DNA of 64,000 nt, taken from positions 92,979,034-93,043,033 of the forward strand of contig OX123186.2 of the NCBI GenBank assembly GCA_944739405.2, written 5' to 3'. Made by a program: the position numbers and the translations under genes. The notes beneath the pieces were generated by a model. It was not told where the DNA came from and did not search any database. It saw only the letters and a list, made by a program, of their open reading frames with translations. This DNA is from Euclidia mi. Lineage: Eukaryota; Arthropoda; Insecta; Lepidoptera; Erebidae. This document shows, piece after piece, positions 1-11,723 of the stretch (positions are counted from its first letter, which is position 1; each line of letters begins with the position of its first letter).

Positions 1-139
1 AAACCAACGTGAGGTGGCAGTATACTACCAAGACGAGGACCAGATGTCGAGCCTTCCTCACAACAAATGGAAATAGAGTGTTAAGATCTTATTTAAGCCA
101 TAATCATTTATAAGATTTATAGAGATAGTAACAGAAGTA

Positions 140-275
140 GGCCTCATGCAAGGTGGACCGATGATGTTGTTACTGGCAGCGGATGTATACGGTTGAGTCA
201 AGATCGGTCTATGTGGAGAACCTTGGGGGAGGCCTAATTCTAGCAGGGGATATCTATCGGCTGATATGATGATGC
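140..275 (+). mobile_element. 3' tail of a non-LTR retrotransposon
   Basis: The stretch holds the recurring terminal phrase of a lepidopteran LINE: 'caagatcggtctatgtggag', then 'ggaggcctaattctagcag', then a run of 'gatgatg'. The same phrase occurs at 41110-41225 and, inverted and joined to coding sequence, at 38580-38920. Only the last ~130 bases of the element are present, so this is a 5'-truncated dead copy. Confidence 0.6.
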
Positions 276-633
276 TGAAAATAAGGATAGTAAAGATATG
301 ACGTCATCAAAGGTTTAGATTGCGTATCTACCAGAAATGTTCAAGGCACACCTAATGATTATTATTGCTTCGCTAAACATAAGTGATACTTCAGGGTACA
401 TTTTCTTTGTACACTGTTTAGTATTCGTACTTTCTGGTGGAGAAGCATACTTGAAGTGACAGTAGATAGAGCGATAGGTACTAACAATAAGTTCTGATAA
501 CTGTTTTGGAGTTAAGATGTTGATGTTGTGATGTTTTTGTGTACATTCCATGCCAGCACGGGTCACGTACACGAATATGATGTTAGGTGTACTTAATATA
601 ACTATGTACAGTTCGCAGTAAAGTTAGCAAGAG

Positions 634-728
634 TATAATTACTTTTTACTGTTTCTACGGGATATATACCACGTACCTTTGTTTTGAGTAACCGATATTT
701 CGGCACTGTTGCAAGCGCCATGTTCACG
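634..728. repeat. Left arm of a 95-bp perfect inverted repeat
   Basis: Read as reverse complement, this arm matches 1203-1297 with no mismatch that I can see. The two arms bracket a Penelope-type endonuclease fragment. Inverted terminal copies are a known outcome of Penelope-like element insertion. Confidence 0.85.
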
Positions 729-736
729 TCCACACG

Positions 737-1171
737 TCCTATATAGGACAAACGAAACGCACCATTTCCTGCCGTATCAAGGAACACATCAGGGCAGTCA
801 AAAACAATGAACCACACAAGTCGGCAATAGCTCAACATCTCCTAGACTCGGGTACGAACCATTGGATTGAGTTACATAACCCTCAGGTGCTGTCGACAGA
901 ACGCCACTATATACCTAGAATGGTTAAAGAAGCTATTGAAATTAAAAAGTATAAAAACTTCAATAGAGAAGATGGGTTTCAACTGTCGAATACCTGGCAT
1001 CCAGTGGTACGTCTATGCAAAACCCGTGAACCACAAAAACTTAAATCACGAGCCGACGTAGTGAGTACAGTGTGTCGCGATCGAGTACATTGTGAAAGTG
1101 AAAACGGTGGTAGTGGTTGTGCGCGCAATAAACGAGTAAGGAAGCGGGTAGACCGGTTCACTTGTTTATAA
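737..1171 (+). pseudogene. Penelope-like element GIY-YIG endonuclease fragment
   Basis: One frame is open from about 737 to 1171. It begins with a YIGQTKR segment, continues through a KEH-I-R helix and a 'KSAIAQH' segment, and ends with 'NREDGFQLS' and 'W-P-V'. This order matches the C-terminal GIY-YIG endonuclease of Penelope-like retroelements, with the GIY half missing upstream. No reverse transcriptase part is present, so it is a heavily 5'-truncated copy. It lies between two perfect 95-bp inverted arms. The family call rests on motif recall, not a search. Confidence 0.65.
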
Positions 1172-1202
1172 CATTCATCCACCCGCAATACTTCAGTATA
1201 TC

Positions 1203-1297
1203 CGTGAACATGGCGCTTGCAACAGTGCCGAAATATCGGTTACTCAAAACAAAGGTACGTGGTATATATCCCGTAGAAACAGTAAAAAGTAATTATA
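1203..1297. repeat. Right arm of the 95-bp inverted repeat
   Basis: Exact reverse complement of 634-728. It probably marks the end of the Penelope-type insertion; identity of the arms suggests the insertion is recent or the arms were copied together. Confidence 0.85.
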
Positions 1298-2958
1298 GTG
1301 ACCACGATAGTTTAAATTCCTATATTAGCAAGAGTAGGTAGTTAAATAACAGATTATTTACATAGTCTTTGACTTATGGTAGTTGTTAGTTGAATAAGAA
1401 TTGACGTCAAAGTGATTTTTACTTAGGTGCACTAGAAAATAAGACTCCTTCTTCCACAAAGGGAATGGTTGCTCTATTACATGTTCATACTTTTACTTCT
1501 TCCGTCTTCGATTTATTATAATTACGTGTTTATGGTAATTGTGTGTGCCAACCCTCTGCTCAAAGTGGAAGCTTAACTAGTGTCCTACGCAGCTACGCGA
1601 GCGACAAAAGCGACACGAAGCGATGCCACACAAACTTTCAAAGCCTGCCTCATGGTTCTTTATTTTACAATATTAGGTGACAGTCTGCGTGCGTCGTATC
1701 GCATACCTTATGGCAGCTAAGTTGAAAATCTATTTGTACATTGTTGTTCGTTATACACATACTGTTTTCAAGTCTTCAAAAAAATATATGTTATTTAATA
1801 TAGTTCAATATTTGTGTAAATATATATAAGCTTTTGTAACGTACATAGCATAATTTAGATTTTGAGTTATGCGTAATTTACATTTTGAGTAATGATAATC
1901 CGCTCTTCTAATAAATTTCTCTATGTTAGTTATTTGTGTTTTCACGATATCTGACATATAAACTTGTTATTTATGCTTATAAGTTGCCAAGTAAATCGCA
2001 AGGTTTGTAAGATGAAGATTTATTATCATATTTATCCGTGATAGATATACCTTTACCGTTATATTGAGCGCATGTTTCACCACTGCCCAATAAGTTCTGG
2101 TTTAATTACTGGGCATATAAATTCATACAAATTGCGTTCTAATTTTGAATTTACCTGGAAGGTAATGCTTACTCAGAGGTGGTGAAACAGGGCCTTAGTG
2201 TATAAGGGCATCAGACTTCCATATTTAAGAGTATATGTTTGTGACGTTCCGTTGCCAAGGAACTGAAATAAAATGGCCAATATTGGCTTCTAAGCACATA
2301 CGTGTGTGCTAGGTCACCAAGGTAAATCGCCGATGTCCATGACTCGAATTATATTTTATAGGATTAAGTCAGATATTTTTTCCGTATGTACAGAATTTGG
2401 ACGCTGCTATATTCGATATATAATTTTTGTTAGTTATTCTGTACGTGTCATTTCTTATAAAAATATTGTCTACAGAAGTATAGTATATATGTGTAGTATG
2501 TTAAAGATATCTTACGTACCTGCAATTTAGTATATATCCATAAAACTATTTTATATTAAGTTTTATTTAACTCTATTGATGTGTTTCTGAATCGACTATA
2601 AAGAACAGTAAGTCATCTAAAGAAGAGAAAGGCCTCGTAGATATTTAGGGTACGCAAGCTTCCATTTTTCTCTTACCTTTTTTTTCTTCCATTTTTCTCT
2701 TACCTTTTCTTATTTTGGTTGAAAAATCTATTGTTATATAATAAACTAGACATTTCAATACATTAACATAATAAAAGTTAAAGCCAACAAAGAACGCGAA
2801 AACTTCGTGCGGTAAGAAGAAAAGGTCTTAAGAAAAATAATGCATGCAATATTTTTACAAAGATAAAAATAAAGTTAATAGTAAAGTTATGTAATAACGC
2901 CCCTTCAGATGCAAGAGTATTACAGATGCTAATAATAAAATCAATGTTTTATTTTCAG
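1298..2958. other. Intron-like stretch without recognised genes
   Basis: AT-rich sequence. A duplicated phrase 'cttccatttttctcttacct' occurs near 2660 and 2688. No FLYWCH motif, coding-like frame or clear repeat family was seen. Confidence 0.5.
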
Positions 2959-3155
2959 GCTACGAATTCGGTTTAACTAAAAATGGTAATCCAGTAATCA
3001 TAGTAGGTCGCTACCGGTACAACCAGGCTGTAAGTCACAACGAGTCGATGAAAAAGCGATGGATCTGCACTCGCAAGAAAGTTGGTTGTAAATCCACTAT
3101 TATAACTATAGACAATGCTGTTGTAAGCCATAGGAATATACACAACCATTATTAA
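2959..3155 (+). CDS. mod(mdg4): FLYWCH terminal exon 1 (mod(mdg4)-like)
   Basis: The exon follows the acceptor 'ttttattttcag' and opens after two bases with YEFGLTKNGNP. It continues with the YRYN core, W-I-C, a second Cys six residues later, and ends in IHNHY. All FLYWCH core residues are present. There is no usable start codon, so it can only be expressed when spliced to an upstream exon in this phase. The linker before the Trp is slightly longer than in its neighbours (SHNESMKK). It is the first unit seen in the window; others may lie upstream. Confidence 0.85.
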
Positions 3156-4278
3156 TGTGTAGCTATTTATTTTTTTAATACTTTATTGTACATCATTATA
3201 GTCTTATCGCTAACAGCGATTTCTACCAGGTAACCATTGGGTAGATATTATTGGTAGGAAAGAAATGGTAGTTGTAAGTGTACCAGTATGAGTAAACGAT
3301 GATGATTATAAAGATGATTTAATGATTAATTATTTATTGAACCATGTGCGTATGTAAAACTTAGTGGTATTTGACTGTAAGGATAGCATAGTGCGCGGTC
3401 ACCTTGATGTGTTTGGCATTATGTCGAGTGTTGTAAGTTGGATACCCAATTTGTGAGATCTACAAAATATTTGTCGTTCCGATTCTGGGTGTAGATTAAA
3501 TGTTTGTAAAGTTGCCCACGACATGACCAAGTCCGATAATTACAACTGCGGGCGTAGTCTTTTAAAAATGGTTAAAAGTTAGTGGTATTTTCTAAAGTAA
3601 GTATTGTATTTAAATTCATTCCATTGTTCGTTGAAGTGCAGAAATTATGATGTATTAGAAATATTCATAGTCTTAATGATAATTACAATAATAATATGAC
3701 TTATAAAACTAGTTACTTAGTCTGTAGTAATTGTGCGCTTGTCATTCGGGCATTGGCAGTGTACTATATGTTGTGGGATTAAACCACATATATTTCTTAA
3801 AACTCTTAGTATTCTTTGTACCTGTATATTTGTAAATGTTTCAAGACGCAGGGATTAAGTATAAATAAATCTGTCTAGTCCAGTAATTGTCTTTGGAAAT
3901 GTAGGCTATAGGTACCTAAGGGAAATATTCCGTGTGTGTATATGTTGAAAATAAATTATTTTTGTCCACGAAAAAAATTGCTTTCATTAGTAAATTTGTT
4001 TAATGAAAGCTCTGATTTTATTATTTTAGACAGTTTATCTTAATATAATTATGTATTCTTCTTATGTACGTGTGTTTGTGCACTCCGTTTAAACCCATTT
4101 GGATGACATTTTGTGTGTATAACTAAATAGGTAGGCCTAGATGGTTTAAAAATACAAGTTTGGCACTGCATCCGGCGTGCCAAATTCTATTTGGGCGCCG
4201 GCTGCTGCTGGGTCCGCCAGTATCTTTATCATATACAAGTATTTGTATTTTCTTCTCAGTAGTATGTTTTATTTCTAG
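3156..4278. other. Spacer with a possible decayed tRNA-type SINE
   Basis: No coding signal. Around 3365-3500 phrases such as 'tgcgcggtcacctt' and 'gtcgagtgttgtaag' recall the SINE at 5552-5735 but are badly eroded. The rest is AT-rich. Confidence 0.35.
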
Positions 4279-4475
4279 GAATAATATTTAGTACGACACG
4301 CAATGGTAAACCTTTGCTCATAGTTGGCTCGTACCGCTACTACAGTGCCAGACCGAACAAAGGGCCGAAGACGCGGTGGATCTGTGTGAAACAGTCGGCT
4401 GGTTGCCGGTCAAGTCTTGTAACTATCGACAATGTGGTGTTCAAGTGTGGAATAACTGCACATAATCATAACTGA
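4279..4475 (+). CDS. mod(mdg4): FLYWCH terminal exon 2
   Basis: Acceptor 'tttatttctag', two-base carry-in, then IIFSTTRNGKP. The YRYY core is followed by W-I-C, six residues, Cys, and a terminal HNHN before TGA. The spacing to the first His is one residue longer (GITAHNH). It belongs to the 'STTRNGKP...NKGPK.RW' group that dominates the first 16 kb. Confidence 0.85.
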
Positions 4476-4789
4476 ACGGCAGTTGTTTTATTTACTCTTT
4501 GGTTTGAGAATAAATTTCTATACTATCTGTATAAGTAAATATTACGTTACTGACTGACAGATTATAGCCGCAACTACACGATGTAAGCCGAAATTTGACA
4601 TTAATATTTCCTGGGGAGTAGGGGCGTACTAAGAAACGATTTTTGATAATTTCTTCCCTAAAGAGATTAAACCTTTCTTTCTGTTATAGGGTAAGAGGTA
4701 ATGTGAACATGAAATGAAAATTATCCCAAGCATGTAGGTTGCTATTCTTATGACTATGTCAGATTGTCAGTAAACCTGGGTCCAAAGAT

Positions 4790-4975
4790 GAAAGAAGAGT
4801 GATTTAACTGCACCTGCGCTTGACACTGCATCGAGTGTTGTGGGTTCGATCCTTACACGAGACAACACATTGTGTTATCCATAAATTGTTTTAGCTGGGT
4901 GTTCGTTGTGTCTGTTAAATGTATTAATTATTTGTATAGTCCTCCGGGTCATAGTATTTATTCCTAGTACGCGAG
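4790..4975 (+). repeat. tRNA-derived SINE (family C), partial
   Basis: It contains 'cttgacactgcatcgagtgt', a B-box-like 'gggttcgatcc', 'acacgagacaacac' and a tail with 'tcctccgggtcatagtattt'. The same order of phrases recurs at 5552-5735. The A-box half is eroded. It resembles a tRNA head but has no foldable complete tRNA. Confidence 0.6.
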
Positions 4976-5089
4976 AAGACATTTTATCTATATCATAAAG
5001 TATATCATAAAGTAGTAAAGGTTCCTTTCGAAGTATATTTTTCCTTCATGTTAAGTCGTTATTCTAACCTTATCAGTATTTTCTTTCAG

Positions 5090-5280
5090 TGCCCATTTTC
5101 GGTTCGACGAAGGCGGGCAACCCAGTGATAATAATAGGCCAGCACCGCTACAACCGAGCGAGGATGAACAAGGGCTCGCAAGTGCGGTGGACGTGCACTC
5201 GTAATCCGAAGGGATGCCGCTCCACCATCGTCACTATTGACAACGTCATCGTTAAGCATAGGAGTGAGCATAACCACTAA
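5090..5280 (+). CDS. mod(mdg4): FLYWCH terminal exon 3
   Basis: Acceptor 'attttctttcag', two bases, then PIFGSTKAGNP. The core is RYNRAR, W-T-C, six residues, Cys, EHNH and TAA. Codon use is more GC-rich than the surrounding intron (many cgc, gcc, ggc), which is typical of a constrained exon. It is close in sequence to the exons at 8023, 8646 and 13608. Confidence 0.87.
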
Positions 5281-5289
5281 AACGACGAT

Positions 5290-5545
5290 TCACGAGCCGG
5301 TGACGTATCGAGAGTGCGTTGTCACGGATTCGATTCCGGCTCAAGTTAAACATTTGTGTGCGTGAACATGGATGTTTGTCTTGGTCTGGGTGTTTCTATG
5401 TGTAATATGTATGTATTTGCAAAGAAATTATATATGTATGTTTATCCACTCTCCAGTACCCGTAGAAAGTATAAGTTCTGCTTAGTTTGGGACTAGATGG
5501 TGTTGTGTGAATGCATTAGAATATCGTTATTATTATAAAACTATA
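5290..5545 (+). repeat. tRNA-derived SINE (family A)
   Basis: It has a B-box-like 'ggattcgattccggc', then 'catttgtgtgcgtgaacatg', 'gatgtttgtcttggtctggg' and the terminal phrase 'gggactagatggtgttgtgt' followed by 'tagaatat'. Other copies are at 14865-15130 (-), 18792-19050 (+) and 35243-35508 (-). It starts only 10 bases after the stop of a FLYWCH exon. Confidence 0.75.
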
Positions 5546-5551
5546 CTATAT

Positions 5552-5735
5552 AGACTGCACGGGTGGTGTAGTGGTGTAAGCGGTCACCTCGCCGCTTGAC
5601 ACTGCGCGCAGTGTTGAGGGGCTGATTCCCACACGAGACAAGACTTTGTGTGATCAATAAATTGTTGTTTCGAGTTTTGTAAGTTTGTAAGGTCCTCCGC
5701 GATACAGTATTTATTCCTAGTAGTAGTCTTTTTAA
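5552..5735 (+). repeat. tRNA-derived SINE (family C)
   Basis: A-box-like 'ggtgtagtggtgtaagcggt', B-box-like 'ggctgattccc', then 'acacgagacaagac', and an end with 'tcctccgcgatacagtattt'. This is the better preserved partner of 4790-4975. Confidence 0.65.
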
Positions 5736-7668
5736 AAACGTATTGTTATGCCTACGGTATGCATTCCGCTTATGTATATTTTGATGTGTAAGAAGTTGTG
5801 TAAATATAGATCAAGCCAATCTTGCTGGCTGGACGGACGCGGCCCGCAACTTTGAAGTTATAGTGCGCAAAATTACGCACCGTAGGAGGCCAGCTTTACA
5901 TACGGCCTGAATTGCCTTTAGGGCGTCATGTGAATGTCAAAGCTTTATAGACAAGACTGTACCGTTTAGTCTTAATTATATATCTAGATCCTCTTTGATT
6001 CCAGTTATTATTTCCAGTTTTATCAAATACTAGACTTCGAATTATAAAACTAATCCTTCTTCAGGATCACACTATCTATTGGTAAAAACTATACAACAAT
6101 TAGATGGTAGTCTTTGAGTTTATCGTATTTATACTGTATGTATGAACGCTATATACTATAGAAAGAAAAAGGGACTTCAATTTATAATAAGTACAGATAA
6201 CAAGAGAGAAATAGACCAATTTTAGTATAAAATTTACAGCTGCTTAATATGCTTACATGTGATAAGCAAGTTTCTTGTGCTAGAATGAAATGCCGTCTAA
6301 ATAGCTTGCCTATTATTGCAGCGCGTATAATTTCATGACAGTGATATTGTATAATGTAAATAATTGTAGGTATATAGTAGTTGATAGTAGATATTCCTAT
6401 GTTACAAAGGAGGATATTACTAAGTGTAACATTTTGCTCGTATTTTCTTTATATAATTGTGACTGCCTTACCGGCGGGTATGTCGTTACCGATACATAGA
6501 ATAAATACACATAGCCACTATTTGGTATATTGGTAGCGCGGGCTGTTTCCGCAACTCCACGTCCTGGCGTGTATTTTGCGTACCTACGCCTGGTAGTAAC
6601 TGTTGTCACTCGAGCTACCCCAGCTCTTCGAGGAAGGCCAGCATGTTCTCCAGTGCTTCCCTCAGGGTGCTTTGTCTAGTCAGCTGTTTCATACCTAGCC
6701 ACTATCATACCAGACATTTTACTGTGCAATGTGCCAGTTTCTGCGATAAATTCTAACAATGGCGTATCATTGCCGCCGGTCTAGGGCTGTCGACTTTGTA
6801 GGAATCCCAATAGTCGTAGTTAGTAATTCCCTATAACCGGTCTGAAGCGGAGTCTGTAACAAAGATGGAATAAATTTCTTAAAATATATTTAGTTAAAGA
6901 TTATTATTATTTTATTATAAAACAATGATTATTATTTTACTCTTAAATACAAGATAAAGAATTAACTATAACTTGCCATTATAGTTCTAAATTGTCATCA
7001 AATCTGATGATACCTGCTATCATCTCATATTATCACAATAGAGCTTTCTACATATTGATCTTCGATTGGATCCTGATTTACAATGTATATTGACTGCGTA
7101 TGTATTACTTAATAAAATAACTTTGATATAATATTAAATTTGTTTCTATACCTTTATTTTAATGGGCTCCCAAACTTCTCATGCTGTATTTGTATTTGTT
7201 CTCATTAGTAAATTAGACGGTACCGCTTATAACGTCATACAATGTTTACTCAATTTGTGGTTATGTAGGTACGTGTGGTTAAAACGCCATTTGTTCGAAT
7301 CTATAATTCCGTCACTTTATACAAAAGTGAACATTTAATGTTCATTCCGAACATGCCTTTTTTTGCAGTTCATACAGGATGGTATTTCATTTTTATCAGA
7401 TATATGTGAATCAAGAATAGGGAAAGTCAAGAGGTTAAGTCTCCAAGAAAAGATATTAAGAAAGAAAGAGTACGACAAAAAGAGGCGGAAAAACAATGCT
7501 GCATCTTTAGAATGAAAGGATAAAATACTTAAAGAAAAAGGAGAAAGGACCAGTAAAATCAATAAGTTGTATGAATGCAAAACAAGCTGGACAGAAACGA
7601 AAACAATGGAGATAGAATAGTAAAGCATACAGAGAGAGAAAAGCGAGTTACATTGCATAAAAATAACC
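5736..7668. other. Spacer with an unidentified GC-richer patch
   Basis: Mostly AT-rich. A GC-richer patch at about 6440-6860 looks like a fragment of a mobile element, because its composition differs from both sides, but I could not name it. No FLYWCH unit was found. Confidence 0.4.
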
Positions 7669-8280
7669 AATAATAGTTGATGAAACATCTCAAATTCCTG
7701 CAAAAGGTTTTAAGCCATAGTTTATCTTATTAGCAATTGAGCAATTGCCGAGTTATCCTGAACGCGAAAAATAAGATTATGGAAAATAAAGGAAAGTCCG
7801 TAATCAAAGTGTTTTATTGTATATTTTTTTTAATAACTGCTAAACGGAATTTTGAAGTTAGATACCCAACATGTTAAGTTCATGCAGAAGATTTTGCAAG
7901 CCAAGGACAAGGACAGAAAAATAAAATATTGATTATTTATTCACATTCGAAAATAAACAATATATTTGTATGGATTTGCTTTCAAGTTTTAATTCGTACT
8001 AATGCATTTTTTTTGCTTGCAGTGCCTATTTTCAGTACAACCAAAGCCGGTAACCCCGTTCTTATAATAGGTCGGCACCGCTACAACTGCGCCAAGACGA
8101 ACAAGGGGCCACAAGCACGCTGGGTCTGCACCAGGACTTCGCTGGGATGTAAATCTACCATTATGACAATCAACAATACAATTATACAACAAAGAAACGA
8201 ACATAACCACTAAATAAGTTGTATCTATACATATTTATATCATTACTACCTGTCGTACGGTTTCAACCGCGTTATTCTGT
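7669..8280 (+). repeat. Copy 1 of a 612-bp tandem duplication carrying a FLYWCH exon
   Basis: This block reappears at 8292-8903 at a constant offset of 623 bases. It includes upstream intron, the polypyrimidine acceptor, the whole exon and about 70 bases downstream. Only a handful of substitutions were noticed by eye. Confidence 0.93.
8023..8213 (+). CDS. mod(mdg4): FLYWCH terminal exon 4a
   Basis: Acceptor 'ttttttttgcttgcag', two bases, then PIFSTTKAGNP. The core is RYNCAK, W-V-C, six residues, Cys, EHNH and TAA. Its twin at 8646 encodes the same protein except Thr versus Ser after the first zinc Cys, and Gln-Gln versus Gln-His before RNEHNH. Both splice acceptors are intact, so the pair would give two almost indistinguishable isoforms. 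Confidence 0.88.
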
Positions 8281-8291
8281 TAATAATAGTT

Positions 8292-8903
8292 AATAATAGT
8301 TGATGAAACATCTCAAATTCCTGCAAAAGGTTTTAAGCCATAGTTTATCTTATTAGCAATTGAGCAATTGCCGAGTTATCCTGAACGCGAAAAATAAGAT
8401 TATGGAAAATAAAGGAAAGTCCGTAATCAAAGTGTTTTATTGTGTATTTTTTTGAATAACTGCTAAACGGAATTTTGAAGTTAGATACCCAAGATGTTAA
8501 GTTCATGCAGAAGATTTTGCAAGCCAAGGATAAGGACAGAAAAATAAAATATTGATTATTTATTCACATTCGAAAATAAACAATATATTTGTATGGATTT
8601 GCTTTCAAGTTTTAATTCGTACTAATGTATTTTTTTTGCTTGCAGTGCCTATTTTCAGTACAACCAAAGCCGGTAACCCCGTTCTTATAATAGGTCGGCA
8701 CCGCTACAACTGCGCCAAGACGAACAAGGGGCCACAAGCACGCTGGGTCTGCAGCAGGACTTCGCTGGGGTGTAAATCTACCATTATGACGATAAACAAT
8801 ACAATTATACAACATAGAAACGAACATAACCACTAAATAAGTTGTATCTATACATATTTATATCATTACTACCTGTCGTACGGTTTCAACCGCGTTATTC
8901 TGT
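8292..8903 (+). repeat. Copy 2 of the 612-bp tandem duplication
   Basis: Near-identical to 7669-8280. The two copies are separated by 11 bases (8281-8291) that resemble the 12-base start of the unit ('aataatagttga'), which suggests a slipped or microhomology-mediated junction. Confidence 0.93.
8646..8836 (+). CDS. mod(mdg4): FLYWCH terminal exon 4b (recent duplicate)
   Basis: Same acceptor, phase and length as the exon 623 bases upstream. W-V-C-S replaces W-V-C-T, and the stretch before the His pair is QHRNEHNH. All zinc-ligand positions are retained. The differences inside the exon are as few as those in the flanks, so little time has passed since the duplication. Confidence 0.88.
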
Positions 8904-10797
8904 ACACGGGTAATAATACCATCAACTAGTTCCTATTGTAAATATAAGCTTGTACAGCCTAACTTGAAAAAAATAGTTTAGTATCATAATATTTACACAT
9001 GCACCTACAGAACAACTAAATGTATGATTGAGAGTGAAGCATTATGTGTACTAATGTATGTGATTCATTAAATTTTAGCGAACATTATGTCGTTCGTTCT
9101 GTATTCCATTGCGTGAATGAATTCTCAATTTAATATATTATGCTAAACCGATTGCGATACTTGGATTTTGATCTAACTGGCTTAGCTAAGTCACCAAGGC
9201 TAAAGGATTCATCCTTTGATTGAAACATGTGCCACAAGTAATCGTTCTTGGCATGAGAATTTCTGAATGTTTTGAAAGCTCCCGAAACCTCCTTACATGC
9301 GCCTTGTGACTTTCTTACAAGTAGACATATTTAAATTTATACTATAATTTAGTATTATAAGACTTCTTCACTGTTAATGTGTACATGTAAATATGTCTAC
9401 CTATACCCACACATACAATGAAGTACAATATGTACCGGTGTTCATATTTGGGTAATGTTGTATTTATAATAAGTGTGCAGAACAAACAAAATGAATCGGT
9501 CAAATTTCATCAAACTGGTTCTTTCAAGGACCAATTGCCTATATTAGGGGTTAGTTACGAGACCAATCTGTACTTGCGTTGTATTCATAGGCAAAATTCA
9601 AATTTCAAGTAGCTTACATATGTGCCTGACGTAGAGACGTGTTCTTGACTTCTGTATTATTATTTAAATAAACTGTCTACATTGCTCGTGATATAACATA
9701 TTATATTTGCCTTTTTAATATTAGTAAATTGAGATTTAAGTAGCTATTATACTGATGATGTTAATTTGAGAATATATTTTGTAGTGCATTTTTGTATGAC
9801 GCAGTAGCTTTACCAAAGAACATTGTGCTTGTTTTGGTAAATAGTGATCTTAAAATTTCTTGAACAACTATGTATTTACGCCAACTATGTTTACTGAAAA
9901 TAATTATTTTTCTATAAATGTTATGTATCTATAAGTTGCTTCTTTGCAATAAATAATTGCTTATAATCCCAGTACAATACATGCATGTCTACATATTTAT
10001 TAGTACTTTAGAGGATACCTATGTCAAAGCTTGATAATTAAGAGTTCTCTTAGTTATTTAGTCGTGTACAAATATATAAGCCCTAAACTAGCTAGTTCTT
10101 TTTCTATAGATTTTGTTTATTTACGTTTTATAACAAGTATATAAATAAAAATATTCTCTCCACATTGCCCGTGGTTTTACTTAGGAATATCTAAATATTT
10201 CATATTGAAATCTAGAACCGAAGAAATAATTAGTACCTACAGTTGTTTTTTATGTTTGTAAGCTCTTGGCAAGTATTATTTACATTAGGTAAGTAGATTA
10301 GATATTCTTAAAATATCATTTCGACTTCGATGTCAATGATAGTTAAATATCAAATTATTCAAATTAAAAACAGTTTTGCCGTTGATCTGAGAGTTTTATA
10401 GCAGAAGCATATGGTTGAAATCTTGGTACTTTATTTGATCTTCATTTTAAATTCATTGCTTTGTTTTGTTTTTCGTGTGAGTGTGTGGCCAACTCTAGTG
10501 TCGGAGTTTTTCAGACCGCCCGAAGGCCTACGAAGTGGCCTGACGACTCTTATCCTAAGACAAGAACCTGGATCGACAGCTTTACGTGCCCTCCGAAGCA
10601 CAGTAGCGCTCAGATGTAAATGCCACACTTGGTCACCCATCCAAGTGGCGACCTGTGCAAGCGTTGCTTAACTTTGCCGATCTTTTACGAACGACAAGCA
10701 GTCTAGCTATGAGCACTACTTTTAAATCCATGTTATCTCGATAACATTGTAAATTTTTAGTAATAGTATAATTATTATAATAATATAATATTATATA
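8904..10797. other. Spacer without recognised genes
   Basis: AT-rich with no FLYWCH motif. A GC-richer patch at 10485-10690 has a short open frame on each strand but no motif I recognise; it may be a mobile-element remnant. Confidence 0.4.
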
Positions 10798-11050
10798 GAC
10801 TGCCTCGTTGGTCCCGCGGCATAAATGTGCGCGTGGGAATGGGAGGTCTAGGGTTCGATTCCCGCGTCGGGCAAAGTGTTATTGGGTTTTTCCGTTAGGA
10901 AATTCTCAGTAGCAGCCCGGAGTCTGGTAATGTGCCCGATACGGCAATAGGCTCGCCCCCTATTACGTGGGACCTAAAAATTCCTGGCGAAATGTGGGTG
11001 TAATATTACACCTCTGCCTACCCTTTCGGGGATACAGGCGTGAGTCTATA
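10798..11050 (+). repeat. tRNA-derived SINE (family B)
   Basis: A-box-like 'gttggtcccgcggcataaat', B-box-like 'gggttcgattcccgc', then 'gtgttattgggtttttccgt' and 'caataggctcgccccctatt', ending in 'aggcgtgagtctata'. Other copies are at 42000-42255 (-), 61488-61768 (-), with partial ones at 29703-29775 (-) and 47085-47192 (+). The anticodon region does not fold as a working tRNA. Confidence 0.75.
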
Positions 11051-11140
11051 AAAATATATAATATATATAATATCCTCAAATGTGGATACAATTTAATAAT
11101 ATAATTTGTAAATACTATTGGCGCTTCTACTATTGTATGT

Positions 11141-11330
11141 GCTAATTAAATTATTTTATAATATTGCTAATTAAATTATAATAGAATATAATTAAATTAT
11201 ATTATTTTTATTTTGCTTTAATTAAATTATTTTATTTTGCTAATTAAATTATTTTATAATGTTGCTAATTAAATTATAAAAGAATATAATTAAATTATCT
11301 TATTTTTATTTTGTTTTAATGTAGGTCACA
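11141..11330. repeat. AT-only tandem repeat, ~98-bp period, about two units
   Basis: The phrase 'gctaattaaattattttata' starts at 11141 and again at 11239, with the following ~80 bases largely repeated. It lies about 200 bases upstream of the next FLYWCH exon. Confidence 0.7.
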
Positions 11331-11529
11331 TGCCTTAATCTATCGTCGTAAAAGACTATTCCAAAGAGTTTTAGAAAGTCATTTAACTGAAATATGGAAC
11401 TCTCGCAATCGCCTATGTACTTAACAATTTAAAATATATTTGTGGCTGTATTTTTTTTAAGTCTTTTCAACTTTATTTTCGAGACACAATTATATCTTAC
11501 AGAACAAAATTAAATAATTCTATTTCCAG

Positions 11530-11723
11530 AGCCCGTTTTCAGCAGAACGAGCCACGGGAACCCAGTGATCATAATAGGTCCATACCGATACAATCGTGCG
11601 CGTGTCACTAACAAAGGTCCTAAGGCCCGATGGACCTGCACATGGACAAATAAAGGATGTCGGTCAATTATCATCACTTATGACGATGTGATCATTAATC
11701 ATAGAAGTGAACATAACCACTAA
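11530..11723 (+). CDS. mod(mdg4): FLYWCH terminal exon 5
   Basis: Acceptor 'attctatttccag', two bases, then PVFSRTSHGNP. The core is PYRYNRARV, W-T-C, six residues, Cys, SEHNH and TAA. One residue is added before KGPKARW compared with the 5 kb unit. Complete core and good acceptor. Confidence 0.88.

Noticed and set aside
5086..5277. Minus-strand open frame antisense to a FLYWCH exon (similar ones at 7989, 8612, 13604, 31081, 39980, 42839)
   Set aside because: These are mirror frames of the conserved + strand exons; they contain no FLYWCH core of their own and no acceptor on the minus strand.
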